Part shown: positions 22,511 through 33,039 of the stretch, one piece after another
Position numbering within the stretch: position 1 is the first letter of the stretch
How the letters are laid out: each line of letters begins with the position of its first letter
NCBI GenBank assembly: GCA_016808115.1
Contig: JAEQBH010002864.1
Coordinates: 248,001-312,000 of the forward strand
DNA: 64,000 nt
Reading direction: 5' to 3'
From: Tetrastigma voinierianum
Taxonomy: Eukaryota > Streptophyta > Magnoliopsida > Vitales > Vitaceae
Made by a program: the position numbers and the translations under genes
Notes under the pieces: generated by a model
The model's database searches: none
What the model was told of the DNA's origin: nothing
The model's input: only the letters and a program-made list of their open reading frames with translations

Positions 22511-22655
22511 GGGGTATTGAGTTTCTTGTCTCCGATTGTCAATTAAACCACTTTAATGCTATTAGGTGTTCTGTTTTGAAAATAATCGAACACGCAATTG
22601 CCCATACGGTGGGCTATAGGGGTATTGAGTTTATTGTCTCCGATTGTCAATTAAA
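22511..22655 (+). repeat. 37-bp direct duplication
   Basis: 'ggggtattgagtttcttgtc' and the following 17 bases (22,511-22,547) recur at 22,619-22,655 with one substitution, offset by 108 bp. This is a recent local duplication; no element borders are evident. Confidence 0.7.
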
Positions 22656-22663
22656 AAAAATAA

Positions 22664-23412
22664 GGGCCCTATTTGGTAACTAACAGATAGCTGATAGCTT
22701 AGCTATTTGTTATTAACTGATTTGAAAATAAGGTATACTATTATTCAATAACTAAAACATTATTTATCAAAAAAAGATTAGTCATTTTAAAATTTTAAAA
22801 TATACAAATATTTCGAGTTGCTAATTTGATTATTATTAGTTTATCAATAGAGTTGCGAACAATTTTTTTTATGTAAATTAGTGATAAATATATCATATTC
22901 TTAATATTTCAATTTCTTAGTAATAATTATACATTAATTATTGAAGATTGGATAATTGGCTAGTGAGCTCTCAGGTTTTATGAGAACCTTAGGGTATGAA
23001 TAGTAATTATTGATAACTTTTAGACAAACTTATATTTTCAACTTCATATATGTAATCATCTAGTTGAAAACGCTTCCCAACGGCATTTTTTAAACTAGCG
23101 GATTAAGTCAAATCCACTTTCTCAATCATTTTTTCACCAAACAACAATATTATAAGTTTTGACGGTTTTATTAGAATTTAGGTTTCTACTAAAAAGTTAT
23201 TCAAGCATATTTTTTAACTAAATAATTATTTTATATTTGGAAAGTGTTTCCAGTGTTACGTTATCAGATAAATGAAAACAATTATTAACAAGATCATTGA
23301 AGGAACTGGCGTAATCTTTTTTCAGTTACCCTGAAAAATCAGCTATTAAACATAATTTTCAAATTTTAATTTTTTTTAAAAATTGAGAAATAAAATGCAA
23401 CCAAACATCCTC
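22664..23412. mobile_element. Possible hAT-type MITE remnant
   Basis: The left edge 'gggccctatttggtaac' and the right edge 'gcaaccaaacatcctct' are imperfect inverse matches and resemble common plant MITE termini (GGCCCTGTTTGG...). The interior is A+T-rich and non-coding. No target duplication was found. Confidence 0.35.
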
Positions 23413-23939
23413 TGTACAAAAAGGAAAAAGGTCGTGCATCCAGCATCATGTATATTTTTTAAATGGTTAAAGGGTATATAAGTACAAATTTGACTGCTTT
23501 TGTTAGAAAGAATATTGCTATTTAAAAAAAAAAAAAGAAACAAAAAACTTTTTTTTTTTTTGAAAAAAAAAAAACCCTAATGACAAATAAAGTACATATA
23601 TTTTTATTGATTATTCTTCTGGCATCCACATATTTGTGGGTATTTTGTTAATAGGATATTGTATTAGAAATAAATTTTTTATACAGATTGATTTTGCTGT
23701 ATGGGTCCATGTCTTAGTCCTCTTAGATGTGTAGCTCATGTGGCAGGTAGAGGAATCTGATCTTCTCATTAAGACTCCACATGTTTCATTTTTAGGGCCA
23801 TGTTTTAAATAAGGGTAACCCTTTAAAAGGGTCAAATACCAAAAAAAAAAAAATTTATAAATCTAATCATTTTTCTTAAAAAAAAAAAAAAAAAGTAAGG
23901 ATATTTTTACATCATTTTGATAATTTTATCCTTCTAATC

Positions 23940-24410
23940 ATCATATAAACTTTAACGATGGTTAAGTCCAAACTAAATAGTTATTGTACTTGTTACAAAC
24001 ATATACTTAACCCCTTTCAAATTTGTTCAAATATAATTTAATGATGGTTAAGTCTAATATGTATAGAAATTGTGTTAGAAACTTAGACTTGATATCCTTC
24101 AAGTTTGTTCAAATGTTAACTTAACGATGGTTAAGTCCAATATGTATAGAAATCGGTTAGATTTATAATATTTTTTGTAATAAAAAAGGGTTAGAAATCT
24201 GGACTTGACAAGTTTATTTAAATGTTAACTTAACTTCCAATATGTACAAAAATGAGTTAGATTTATAATATTTTTTGTAATAAAAAGTGGTTAGAAACCT
24301 GGACTTGATATCCTTCAAGTTTATTTAAATACTAACTTAACAATGGCTAAGTCCAACATATATTATAAAATGATTAGATTTGTAATATTTTTTGGGTTTT
24401 AATATATTAA
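23940..24410 (+). repeat. Degenerate tandem repeat, ~110-125-bp units
   Basis: Four to five units share 'cgatggttaagtccaatatg', 'gttagatttataatattttt' and 'acttgatatccttcaagttt'. Units differ by indels. No ORF. Confidence 0.7.
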
Positions 24411-25068
24411 ATGGTAATTTGGTATGAGGATATTTTAAGGTTATAAAAGTAAGGGGTTAGTTTTATAAATAACTTTTATTTTTATCCATTTTAAATATCA
24501 TACTTGGATTGTATATATTATATTTATTCACTTTGCATATTAAAATTGTATTTTACTTTTACAAGGATTCAAGCATTAAACTCCGGCTTCCTATCTCACT
24601 CTTTTATCACTTGAATTAGTATTTACATTATTTTATTGTTCTTGGTTGTAAGTTTTAGCATTAATTATGATTTGGGTATACTCTTCCTTATTTTAATCTT
24701 CTTATTAAATATTTGGGACAAAGTTTAGTTTGATTGTTGGAGAAGGGATAAAAGAAGAGATTGTTTTATTGATGTGATTGTGGTTAAGAGTAGAGAAGTT
24801 TTAGATTTAGTGTGATTTTTTAGGTTATGGTTGGATTTTGGAAAGATCATAACAACTATGGTTGAGTTGATGAGTAAACACACCTACCTTCAAAAAAGTT
24901 AAAGTTAGTTGAATCTTAGAAAAGTGTTGTGTAAACTAAAATTGATATGGTTTTCAAAATTTTTAATTTTTCCCATTAGTCATTTGGTTTGAGCCATGGC
25001 ACATATTAAGTCGATCGATGTTTCGGGTATTGGGTTTAACCGACACGATATCCTCTATCGATAATCGA
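24411..25068. other. Intergenic, possible old LTR upstream of a primer site
   Basis: No ORF or clear repeat. The right end (24,985-25,068) has higher complexity and ends just before an initiator-tRNA primer motif, so part may be the 3' end of an LTR. I could not find a second LTR copy. Confidence 0.3.
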
Positions 25069-25080
25069 TGGTATCAGAGT
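25069..25080 (+). promoter_or_regulatory. Primer-binding-site-like motif (initiator tRNA-Met)
   Basis: 'tggtatcagagt' matches the canonical plant retrotransposon primer site for initiator tRNA-Met (TGGTATCAGAGC) at 11 of 12 positions. It is followed by 'gagaattcac' and A+T-rich DNA with no gag, so it may belong to a small non-coding LTR element or a relic. Confidence 0.45.
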
Positions 25081-26700
25081 GAGAATTCACTTAATTTGAT
25101 GGCTCACGACGGTGATGATAACCAATCTCATAATCGATTTGGGAGAAACTCGCTTTTTCTCTCGACACACAACAATAATAAAACCGTATAACAAAGAAAA
25201 CAAAGTTCTTCAATTTATCGATAAATTAATAAATAAAAGTGGTAAAAGTCTCTAAAACAAACCATAAAACATCTATTTATACCTTCAACATAATAAGAAA
25301 TAAAATAATATTTCATAACAATGAGAAATAAAAATAATATCTTAAAACAACCAAATTAAGGATTTTACGTTATTCATATTTTGGCCTATTTGCTAAAAAC
25401 AGCTCCACTGAGGTGCTTATTGATTTCAATTATAATGTGTGCAAAATTTATTATATTCTCTTATCTTTTTTGGAATTTTTAGCCATTTATATAATAATTA
25501 AATATCAATATATAAATGTATAAAGAATAATAATTTCTTTTTACGTTATTTTTAATTATCACATCATTAAATTTTTTTCATATTTATCCTTTCACTTTTT
25601 CAAAAAAATTAAAAATTAATAAAATTATATTATTTTTAAATTCAAATCAATTTGATAATATAAAATACTTAAATAATTTCTAATTATAAATTAATATGAT
25701 ATCAAAATATTCTTATCACAATTATCAAATTTCATAAATTAACTCTTAAATATTATATTTTGTATAAATCATAAAAACAATTTATTTCTTATATTAAATT
25801 GATTAAATATGTTTTAACAAAAATAATTGAAATTTAATACATTATAACTAAAAATATTTAGCTGTCAAAAAATAATAATAATTGAAGTCAAAAAACAAAA
25901 ATAATTTTATTTGTTAATAAATAAATATAAATATAGTTAAGGAATTTCAAATGTTTTTTTTCTTTATCATTCCCTATAATTATCAAAATAATTTTAATAC
26001 ATATGTTTTTATTTTTTAATATTTTTGTTCAAAAGATTAAATATTTGAATAATTTTTAATTATTGATATTTTTATGAAAATATCCATCAATATATCCATA
26101 AAATCCAAGTATCGATAGCATGTATCTTAATAGCTTGAATTGTTTTTAAAATGAGTCTAGACACTTTAAAAAGAAGCTAATGAGCCTAATTTATAAAAAT
26201 AAAAATAAAAATAAAAAGGTTTATAAAAAAAGAAAGAAAGTCGAATTATGTTTGATTTGAAACCTAACCAAGGTCCAAGAGGCATATGAACCAAAAGTCT
26301 TTGAAATCTAGTGCCCTGAGTCATTTTGGTTAAAGGATGGGTGGAATATGATTACATCAATATCGATAATTAAAAATTATTTAAAATTTAAATATACATT
26401 AATTTATTTATCAAATTTATTTTGAAAATATAGGGAATGATAATATTAATTAGTTTTTCAATTTTTTTTAAAATTATTTTACTATATTTATATTTGTTTA
26501 ATTAATAATTTAATTTTTAATAATACATTTTATGTTTTTTTTAAAATCATAATACATTTAATGTTAAGCTTATAATTTATTCAATAACATAAAATAGAAT
26601 ATAAATTTTTAAACATTTATATTTTTATATTTAGTTATTACTTTTAAAAAATATTCATAAATAAAAATAACAATTTATTTTTTTTTTGCATTATATATAA
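25081..26700. other. A+T-rich intergenic DNA
   Basis: No ORF worth reporting. Scattered words with 'tatcgat' or 'atatcc' (26,050-26,110, 26,350) hint at an old element of the type seen just before 26,880, but no ends can be paired. Confidence 0.4.
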
Positions 26701-26712
26701 TAAGTGACATCT

Positions 26713-26800
26713 TGGCCTGGTGGAAGAGGCATTTCATTTTTACCCTTTTGGCAAGGGTTCAAACCTAGCAGCAACAAATTTTGATGTTTGACCAGTCAAA
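26713..26800 (+). mobile_element. Possible tRNA-derived SINE relic
   Basis: The box-A-like 'tggcctggtgg' (26,713-26,723) and box-B-like 'ggttcaaacct' (26,756-26,766) each differ from the Pol III consensus at one position, with normal tRNA-like spacing. No cloverleaf can be drawn, so this is not called a tRNA gene. Confidence 0.4.
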
Positions 26801-26880
26801 TATCTCGAAATATTGGTGAAAATTCCGATATATCGGGAAATGTCGACGATATATCCTATCTGATATTTCAAACATTGGCT

Positions 26881-27524
26881 CAATGTTTTAAAAATCGGAA
26901 AAGTTACCGGTTCACAGTTTATTGATCGGACCAATGGTCGAACCGCGGTTGAACCGATGACGTAATAAATATATTGTTTATATTTTATTTAAATTTTAAA
27001 ATATATAATTAATTATATTTAAGATATTATTTTTTATTTTTTATATAAATAAAGTATTTTAAAATATGTATAGTTTAAATATGAAAACATATTAAAAATG
27101 GAAGAAACTTATTTATATAAATATATATTTAATTAGTAGTAATATATAATTTTGTTAATATCTAAAATAATTACAATGACAGTATAGTGATAAAGTGGTT
27201 CCTTTGTAACCTCCCCTTCTTGTGTTCAAATCCATAAGCTTGCAGTATTTAATTGAATTTTTTTTAGTTACAAGTTTTCTAACCCTACAAGTTTTCTAAT
27301 TCTAAGCAAAACGACGTCGTTTTAACTTGAAAAAAAAAAAAATTTATGGGAGCAAACCGTTCGGTTCGCTGAGAATCAGCCGGTTCACCGGTTCGACCGT
27401 CGGTTCATCCAGTTCTTTTCCGATTCGATCAAAAGGTTTTTTGCATTGAACCGGACCGATTTTGTGGCTAATCGAAGGTCCGATCGGTCGGACCGGCTGG
27501 TCCGGTCCGATTTTCAAAACATTG
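26881..27524. mobile_element. Non-autonomous hAT-like transposon with perfect 8-bp target duplication
   Basis: 644 bp. The left end 'caatgttttaaaaatcgg' and the inverse of the right end 'ccgattttcaaaacattg' match at 17 of 18 positions. Both sides carry the identical 8-bp 'cattggct' (26,873-26,880 and 27,525-27,532), the duplication length of hAT transposons. Subterminal regions are rich in 'ggttcgaccg', 'accggtt' and 'cggaccgg' words. There is no transposase ORF. A tRNA-like pair of Pol III boxes lies inside. Confidence 0.85.
27185..27233 (+). promoter_or_regulatory. Pol III box A/box B-like pair inside the hAT-like element
   Basis: 'tagtgataaagtgg' (27,185-27,198) and 'tgttcaaatcc' (27,223-27,233) resemble boxes A and B of tRNA-derived promoters. 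They may be a SINE inserted in the transposon or part of the family. Confidence 0.35.
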
Positions 27525-27532
27525 CATTGGCT

Positions 27533-27942
27533 ATAACATATAGTCTGCAAATAAAATAATCTGCTTGTGGATTCCACATTTTTTTACTATTATGCGTTTC
27601 CCACTAAAAATGTGAGATTCGTTTTTATATTTGAAAAATCATTTTAAAAACGGTTTTGAGTTTCCACTTAATTTTGTTTTATTTTAAAGGAGAAAACAAA
27701 ATAAGAAAGAAAAAACTCTAAATGTGACTCCTTATAAGAAAAGGCAAGTCTGGGAAAAACCAACTTTAGGTCCGGGCGTTAGGTTACTTATCGGAAAGGT
27801 AAGATGGAAGCGTAGCACCCCTATAAGCCCTTAAAGTTGGGTATCCACTAAACAAACTAAAGAAAATGAGGTTTTTGGCTAATTGATAAATAAATACAAA
27901 AAACAAGCAATAACAATAAAATAACACACCAGACATATATAA
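27533..27942. other. Intergenic; ~125-bp higher-complexity island
   Basis: 27,735-27,860 ('gtccgggcgttaggttactt', 'gaagcgtagcacccc') stands out in base composition from its surroundings. I do not recognise a gene in it. Confidence 0.3.
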
Positions 27943-29657
27943 TGTGAAACCCCAGAAAATCCATGATTTGGATAAAGGGTAAAATAGTAATTTTTCACTT
28001 AAAACCGAATGTTTCTAGATCTCGAATTTATCAAACAGACTTCTTCAAGTGAAATCATCTCGAATTTAGCTATCACGTCGAATTCGCCGATTCCGAGCCG
28101 TGATTTCACGTTTTTCGCCACATTGTTTGACGACACACAAGAAGCGTTAGTGGGATGCCACATGACACCTCAAGAGGGTGACACTTAGCATTAAAGGAAT
28201 GACTCACAATTAGCCATGTGTGGAATGAACCTATGGCTCATATCGAGCCAAGGTAAAATGACGACATAAATATGAATTCAAGCAAATAATAATACAATTT
28301 TTAACATTTAGTACTAATAAATTGCTTGAGGAAAGGAGAAGGAAATTTCCTTCTCTTGACCCATACGACATTGCCCATCCAAATGGGAGAGAAATGCAAA
28401 GAGAAAGGAGAAAATGGGGAGAAAATGAAAGGGAAATGAGATGAGAAATGAGAAAAAGGAGAAAAGATATCAAAAGGAAAAGAATTCGTAGGGAGAAAGA
28501 AAGGAAAAGGAGAAAGAAGGAAAAGGGAAAGGGAAAATTTCCCGGCTTTCGGGCGGTCGAAGTTCGATAGTTCGAGGACTAAAGTTGGTGCACGTAGCGC
28601 GCTCTACGTGTGGACACCAAAAAGTTGGAGTTTCGACAACTTCCACGAGGTAGGATATTTTCCTACTTGGTTTATTTTTAGCCTAAATGCTTTATAATGG
28701 TAGGGGTTGCTTATGAGAGATTAGCGAGAGGCCATGGAAATTGGGCTTCCGAGCCTCTGACTAAGGGTTACGAATTCTCATGACCTATTTACCATTGTGA
28801 GTTGTATATAATTAGAACCAAAGTTTCTAGATGTCATGGGTTTTTTTTGTCATGACGACAATGACTGAACCAAATCGTTCATGTTTGTGAAGGGACGGTG
28901 AAGTGCCCTGTTGAATGGTCCTAATTTTGAGACCTAGTTATGTGTTGTGGCTTGCTTGAATAACATGCAGTGTGTGGAAATGTGATGTTGATACATGCTA
29001 TTTGATGTATTAACATGGTTTGCATGGAGGTAGATTATATGTATAAATTATAATTGTTCATGGTTTGTAAATGTTTCATGTAGTGCTCATTCATGCATGT
29101 AACATGAGGAAAATGCATTGCCATCATGCATTTCATATGCACGGTCACATCGCGTCAGGTCGAGTGTGGGTGCAGGGTAAGGTTTATTCACTAGTGTTGG
29201 TGAATGGGTCGTGAACTCGGGAAAAATGGGACAAAGTCCAAGGTAGATATTCACGAGTGTGTAAAATGATCAAAATGATAAATTACATGTTTTGAGCAGA
29301 GCAAGTTGGGGTAGATCCCCCCCAGGGTGAAAGTCCCAAATATTATTCACGGTTAGACATGAATCCCGGCAATGTAAGTTCGTGAAAATGTTGAAAAGAC
29401 GTGTGGCGTCCTGCGGTGTAAACCCGGAAATCCGTGGCCCACAAAAGCAAGAGGAAAAGAAAAATATCAGGTTTTGATAAATAAAATTGGAGGGTCTCCA
29501 ATGGTTAAATAAAATTGGAGGGTCTCCAATGGTTTAGTCATGGTGTCAAACACCGATGACTGGTTTTATTCACATTTGGCATTCCAGGTGTGAGGGAGTC
29601 GGTTGGGACTTAGGTCGTATATATGGTCGTGATCTCATGCATGATATAGACATTTCA
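27943..29657 (+). mobile_element. Solo LTR, 1,715 bp, with TATAA target duplication
   Basis: It begins TGTGAAACCCC and ends GACATTTCA, with identical 5-bp TATAA at 27,938-27,942 and 29,658-29,662. Internal non-coding sequence shows LTR-like style: a purine-rich tract 28,330-28,530 and a longer mixed region. No second LTR or internal domain is adjacent, so this is the product of LTR-LTR recombination. The family cannot be named with certainty. The strand is given as the TG-to-CA reading; TG...CA ends are symmetrical, so orientation is not proven. Confidence 0.85.
29479..29534 (+). repeat. Perfect 28-bp tandem duplication inside the solo LTR
   Basis: Two exact adjacent copies, 29,479-29,506 and 29,507-29,534. 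Each contains an inverted pair ATTGGAG/CTCCAAT with a 3-base loop. Confidence 0.9.
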
Positions 29658-29984
29658 TATAATAAGAAATAATTGTTTGAATGTGATTGATTGTTATATA
29701 AGTGTCACGTGACACGATTTAAAGGCCACATATAACAAATAAACAAACAAAGCTACTTAAAAAACGCAGAATTCTGACGGCATATCCAAAGCGTTATCAA
29801 TTAGAAACAATGTTAGCATAATAATAAAATACTAAATATTCAAAATTAATTAGAAATTAAGTTATAGATTGGATGTCAAATTATTTATTAAAAAGATATA
29901 TAGAATGTTGGGCCCCACTCAACCCCATTTATATGTTTCACAAATTAACTTCACAAGATTCCATTTTATAAGAATTGTATAATT

Positions 29985-30480
29985 AATAATATGATTGAAA
30001 TTTTTGAAAACTGATTTAAAATTGAAATTTTGAAAATTGAAAGTCTAAAATTGAGAATTTTGAAATGAATTTGAAGTTTGATAATTTTTAATCGAGATTT
30101 TGGAAATTAGATTTTGAAATTAAGAACTTGAATTTTATAAATTTGAGACTTGGAAATTTTCAATTTTGAATTTAAAATTTTGAAATTAGAAATTATGAGA
30201 CTTGAATTTTGAAATTATGACACTTGAATTTTGATATTAAGAATTTTGTAATTTTGAAATTGAAAATTTGAAATTTAAAATCGGGAGAATTGAATTTTGA
30301 AATTAGGGCTCTTGGATTTTGAAATTAGGAAATTATACTTTTTAAATTGGAAACTTTGAATTTGAAATTGGAAATCGGGAGAATTGAATTTTTAAATTAA
30401 AAATTTATAAATTAAAAAAAATGTATTGTAAAATTTGGAAATTAGGTCTATTTAAAAATTTGAAATTAGAAATTTGAATA
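29985..30480 (+). repeat. Cytosine-depleted low-complexity tract
   Basis: About 500 bp built from words like 'ttgaaattttgaaatt' and 'gaattttgaaattagg'. C is very rare on the plus strand while G is common. It looks like an old, short-unit tandem expansion with strong strand asymmetry. Confidence 0.7.
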
Positions 30481-30640
30481 AGTTAAGATTGAGAGTTTGA
30501 TGGACCAAAGAGCTAGTCAAAGAGAACAGTCGAAAGAGCATAATGAGCTTAATGGGTTGGTCAAAGGGGTCTAATGAGTTTGATGGCTTGAGTTAGTCCC
30601 ACGGTTAGCTTCAAAGAGATGACATAACTTTCGACTACTT

Positions 30641-31489
30641 GGCCGTTTGTTTTTTTACTTAATGCTGAATATAACTTTTTTTGAGCTTCATGTTGAATAG
30701 TATTTAATAACATTAAGTATTAAGTTGTTTGTTTTCTAACATTGGGTAATAAGTAAGAATGGCGACGAAGTGAATTATTTCGAATTCCCGCTCCGTCTCG
30801 CTCTTAATGCGACGAGTTTGGTTTAATTATAATCAAGTTTTTAACGGGCCGGTTTGAGTTTATTTTCTTAAATCTGAGACAGGTTCGGGATAGGTTTAGG
30901 TATTGTAATTCCCGCCCCGCCCCGATTATATTTTAAAAATATTTTTTTTATTATTTTATTTTATACTTTAATATAAATAATAATAATAATTAGAATTTCC
31001 TCAAACAAAATAATTGGAATGTTTTTTAATAAATAATTTATAAAAAATAATAATATTTTTATTTTTTATGAAATTATATTAATTTTAATATAATAAAAAT
31101 AAAATATAAAATATAAAAAAATAAAAAACAAAAATCAAATGTGTAATCTGGCGGGCTCTAATTTTCCCATTCCCGTCATTCCCATTTAATTTAAGAGATA
31201 GGTTTGTGAATTGAAAAAAATAAATGAGTCGGGTCGAGATGGGGTCACCCTGTCCCAAGCCCTCCCGTTGTCATCCCTAATAGTGAGGTTGCAACCCTTC
31301 TCGTTTATGAATTACGAAGTTTTTCTTCTTTGGGTTAAATGACTTTTCTAAATGTAAAGTTTCGACATTTTCACTTTTTCTATTCATAATTTTTTAAAAA
31401 ATTCCAAGAATAAACATGAATTTTGAAGAACAGCCTTAACGTCGAAGCCTATTTTCACTTAACATTAAGTCAAAAAACAAAACACCACC
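30641..31489. mobile_element. Outer MITE with GGCCGTTTGTTTT-like ends
   Basis: The left end 'ggccgtttgtttttttactt' (running on to 'aatg') and the inverse of the right end ('ggtggtgttttgttttttga', running on to 'cttaatg') match over ~25 bp with several differences. Removing the inner element leaves ~325 bp of non-coding sequence. The target duplication is unresolved. Confidence 0.5.
30756..31278. mobile_element. Inner hAT-like MITE nested in the outer MITE
   Basis: The left end 'agaatggcgacgaag' and the right end 'cccgttgtcatccct' are diverged inverse matches of the (A)GGGATGACAACGGG type also seen at 35,855-36,949. Subterminal G+C-rich words ('cccgccccgccccg', 'gagtcgggtcgagatgggg') fit that family. 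The interior is A+T-rich. The 8-bp flanks are similar but not identical. Confidence 0.55.
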
Positions 31490-31710
31490 TAAGTCCTAAA
31501 AGGTTTGGTCAAACGATCTAATGGGTTGGGCCTAAAAAGATAATTGGATTTTCTTAATTAAGTCCTAATGAGTTGTCAAAAGACCTAATGGGTTAGGCTT
31601 ATAGAGATGGTTTTCTTGAGTAAGTTCTAATGAATTAGTCAAAAGCCTTAATAGGTTGGGCCTAATGGGCTTGATAAAAAAGCTTGGTCAAAAAGATCTA
31701 ATCAGCCCAA

Positions 31711-32679
31711 AGTGAATTATTTTGGCTATGAACTTGGAAAATTAATAAATGAAATAGTATAACAATAAAAAAAAATGAGATAAAAGAAAATATAATAAAA
31801 TATAAAATATAAAATATATGCAGGAGAAAATATAGCATAAAGAAAAGATATATCAGCAAGATAAGCTAGCAAAAAAATAAAACTATTGGCAAGATAAACA
31901 AAATAAAAAAATAAAGAAAATAAAAAAGATATGCATGGCTTCAACGAGGTGGTGAGAGTGACTTAAGTGTCTAAGAATGTAGCATTAATAAGGGTGTCTG
32001 AGTGTCCAATAATTAGAAAGCAATTATCTAAATTAGATTGGAAACTAAATTCTCCTAAATTAGGATGGAATAAATTAATTTTAGAATGTCATTACAAACA
32101 AATATACACAAATACAAAGAATCAAGGCGAAAATTGTACACACACCAAAACTCAAATAATCATCCAAAAAGTTAAGATGATATACATAGAATTAATAAAA
32201 TGGGGATGACAATTATGGAAACATAAATAATCATGTTTGCAACTACAATGACATTTGAATTATTGCAATCAACAATTAAACATATAACAAATAGTGTCAA
32301 TCATAGTAAAAAATCAATAATAGGCACACTATACATTAAGTTAAAATTACTAAAAAAATGAAACAGTTATTAAACCTTTAAAGCAGTGAACATATTATTA
32401 TTATTAATTTCAAGAAGGGTAATTAATATGAATTTCAAGCATGTCATATAATTAACATTAAATTTCAAGAATAACAATAATAATTAATGTTGAAAAAAAA
32501 AACCCAGCAATCATACATATAATTAATGTTAAAAAGGGAATAACAATCATGACGTTTAAATAGTGGGAAACAATTACATCACTTATAAGATGAATTGTTG
32601 GATAGCAAAAAGCTCAGTACATTAATGGAAAAAATGAACAAAATTATTTTGAAGACACCAAACATGGGGTAATGATTTT
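31711..32679. other. A+T-rich intergenic DNA
   Basis: Long A-rich runs and repeated 'aattaatgttaaaaa' words (32,450-32,540). The apparent ORFs at 31,726-31,944 (minus) and 31,967-32,209 (plus) are low-complexity or lack any recognisable motif. Confidence 0.5.
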
Positions 32680-32799
32680 ATATGAACCAATAAGTAATGC
32701 TGCCTCTAAGGAGCTTGTATACTGATATGTAAAAAACTAAAATAAAATAAAATAAAATAAGAAATAAAAATATTGCTAAGAAAATCCCCTTTTCTTTGC

Positions 32800-32960
32800 T
32801 AATAAAGGCGTGGGTGGTGCAACCAAATGTTATAGATACAAGAAAATGGAAATGTGCGCACCTGAATTGACAGACCCCCTTCCTAGTGACAGGAAATCTA
32901 CCGCACTCCACAGTAACCTCCCAGACAAGCTCGCTCGACTGACAAGTTACCATGAAGCTA
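32800..32960 (-). other. Exon-like higher-complexity segment, unidentified
   Basis: An open minus frame (to 32,953) includes 'LVWEVTVECGRFPVTRKG'. It is followed by 'caggtgcgca' (minus), which could be a splice donor. Composition is richer in G+C than the surroundings. It could be a gene fragment or just LTR-flanking sequence. No function is proposed. Confidence 0.2.
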
Positions 32961-33039
32961 AGCCGTTAAAACCGTTGAAACCGTATTTGGAAACGCGGTT
33001 ATAAAATTTTTCATTTTCTATCAAATCACACCTTTAGAT

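Larger units (their letters stand above)
30495..31710 (+). repeat. Degenerate short tandem repeat, interrupted by nested MITEs
   Basis: Words like 'ctaatgggttgg' and 'gtcaaaag' recur at 30,495-30,610 and again at 31,500-31,710. The gap between the two arms is the MITE pair described separately, so one array was split by insertion. Confidence 0.5.

Noticed and set aside
23611..23835. Minus-strand ORF of 74 codons with mixed composition
   Set aside because: No recognisable motif, no plausible gene context, and a poly-T/A neighbourhood; length is within chance.
26713..26766. tRNA gene
   Set aside because: Box-like motifs only. No acceptor stem or anticodon arm can be paired, and it sits in repeat DNA.
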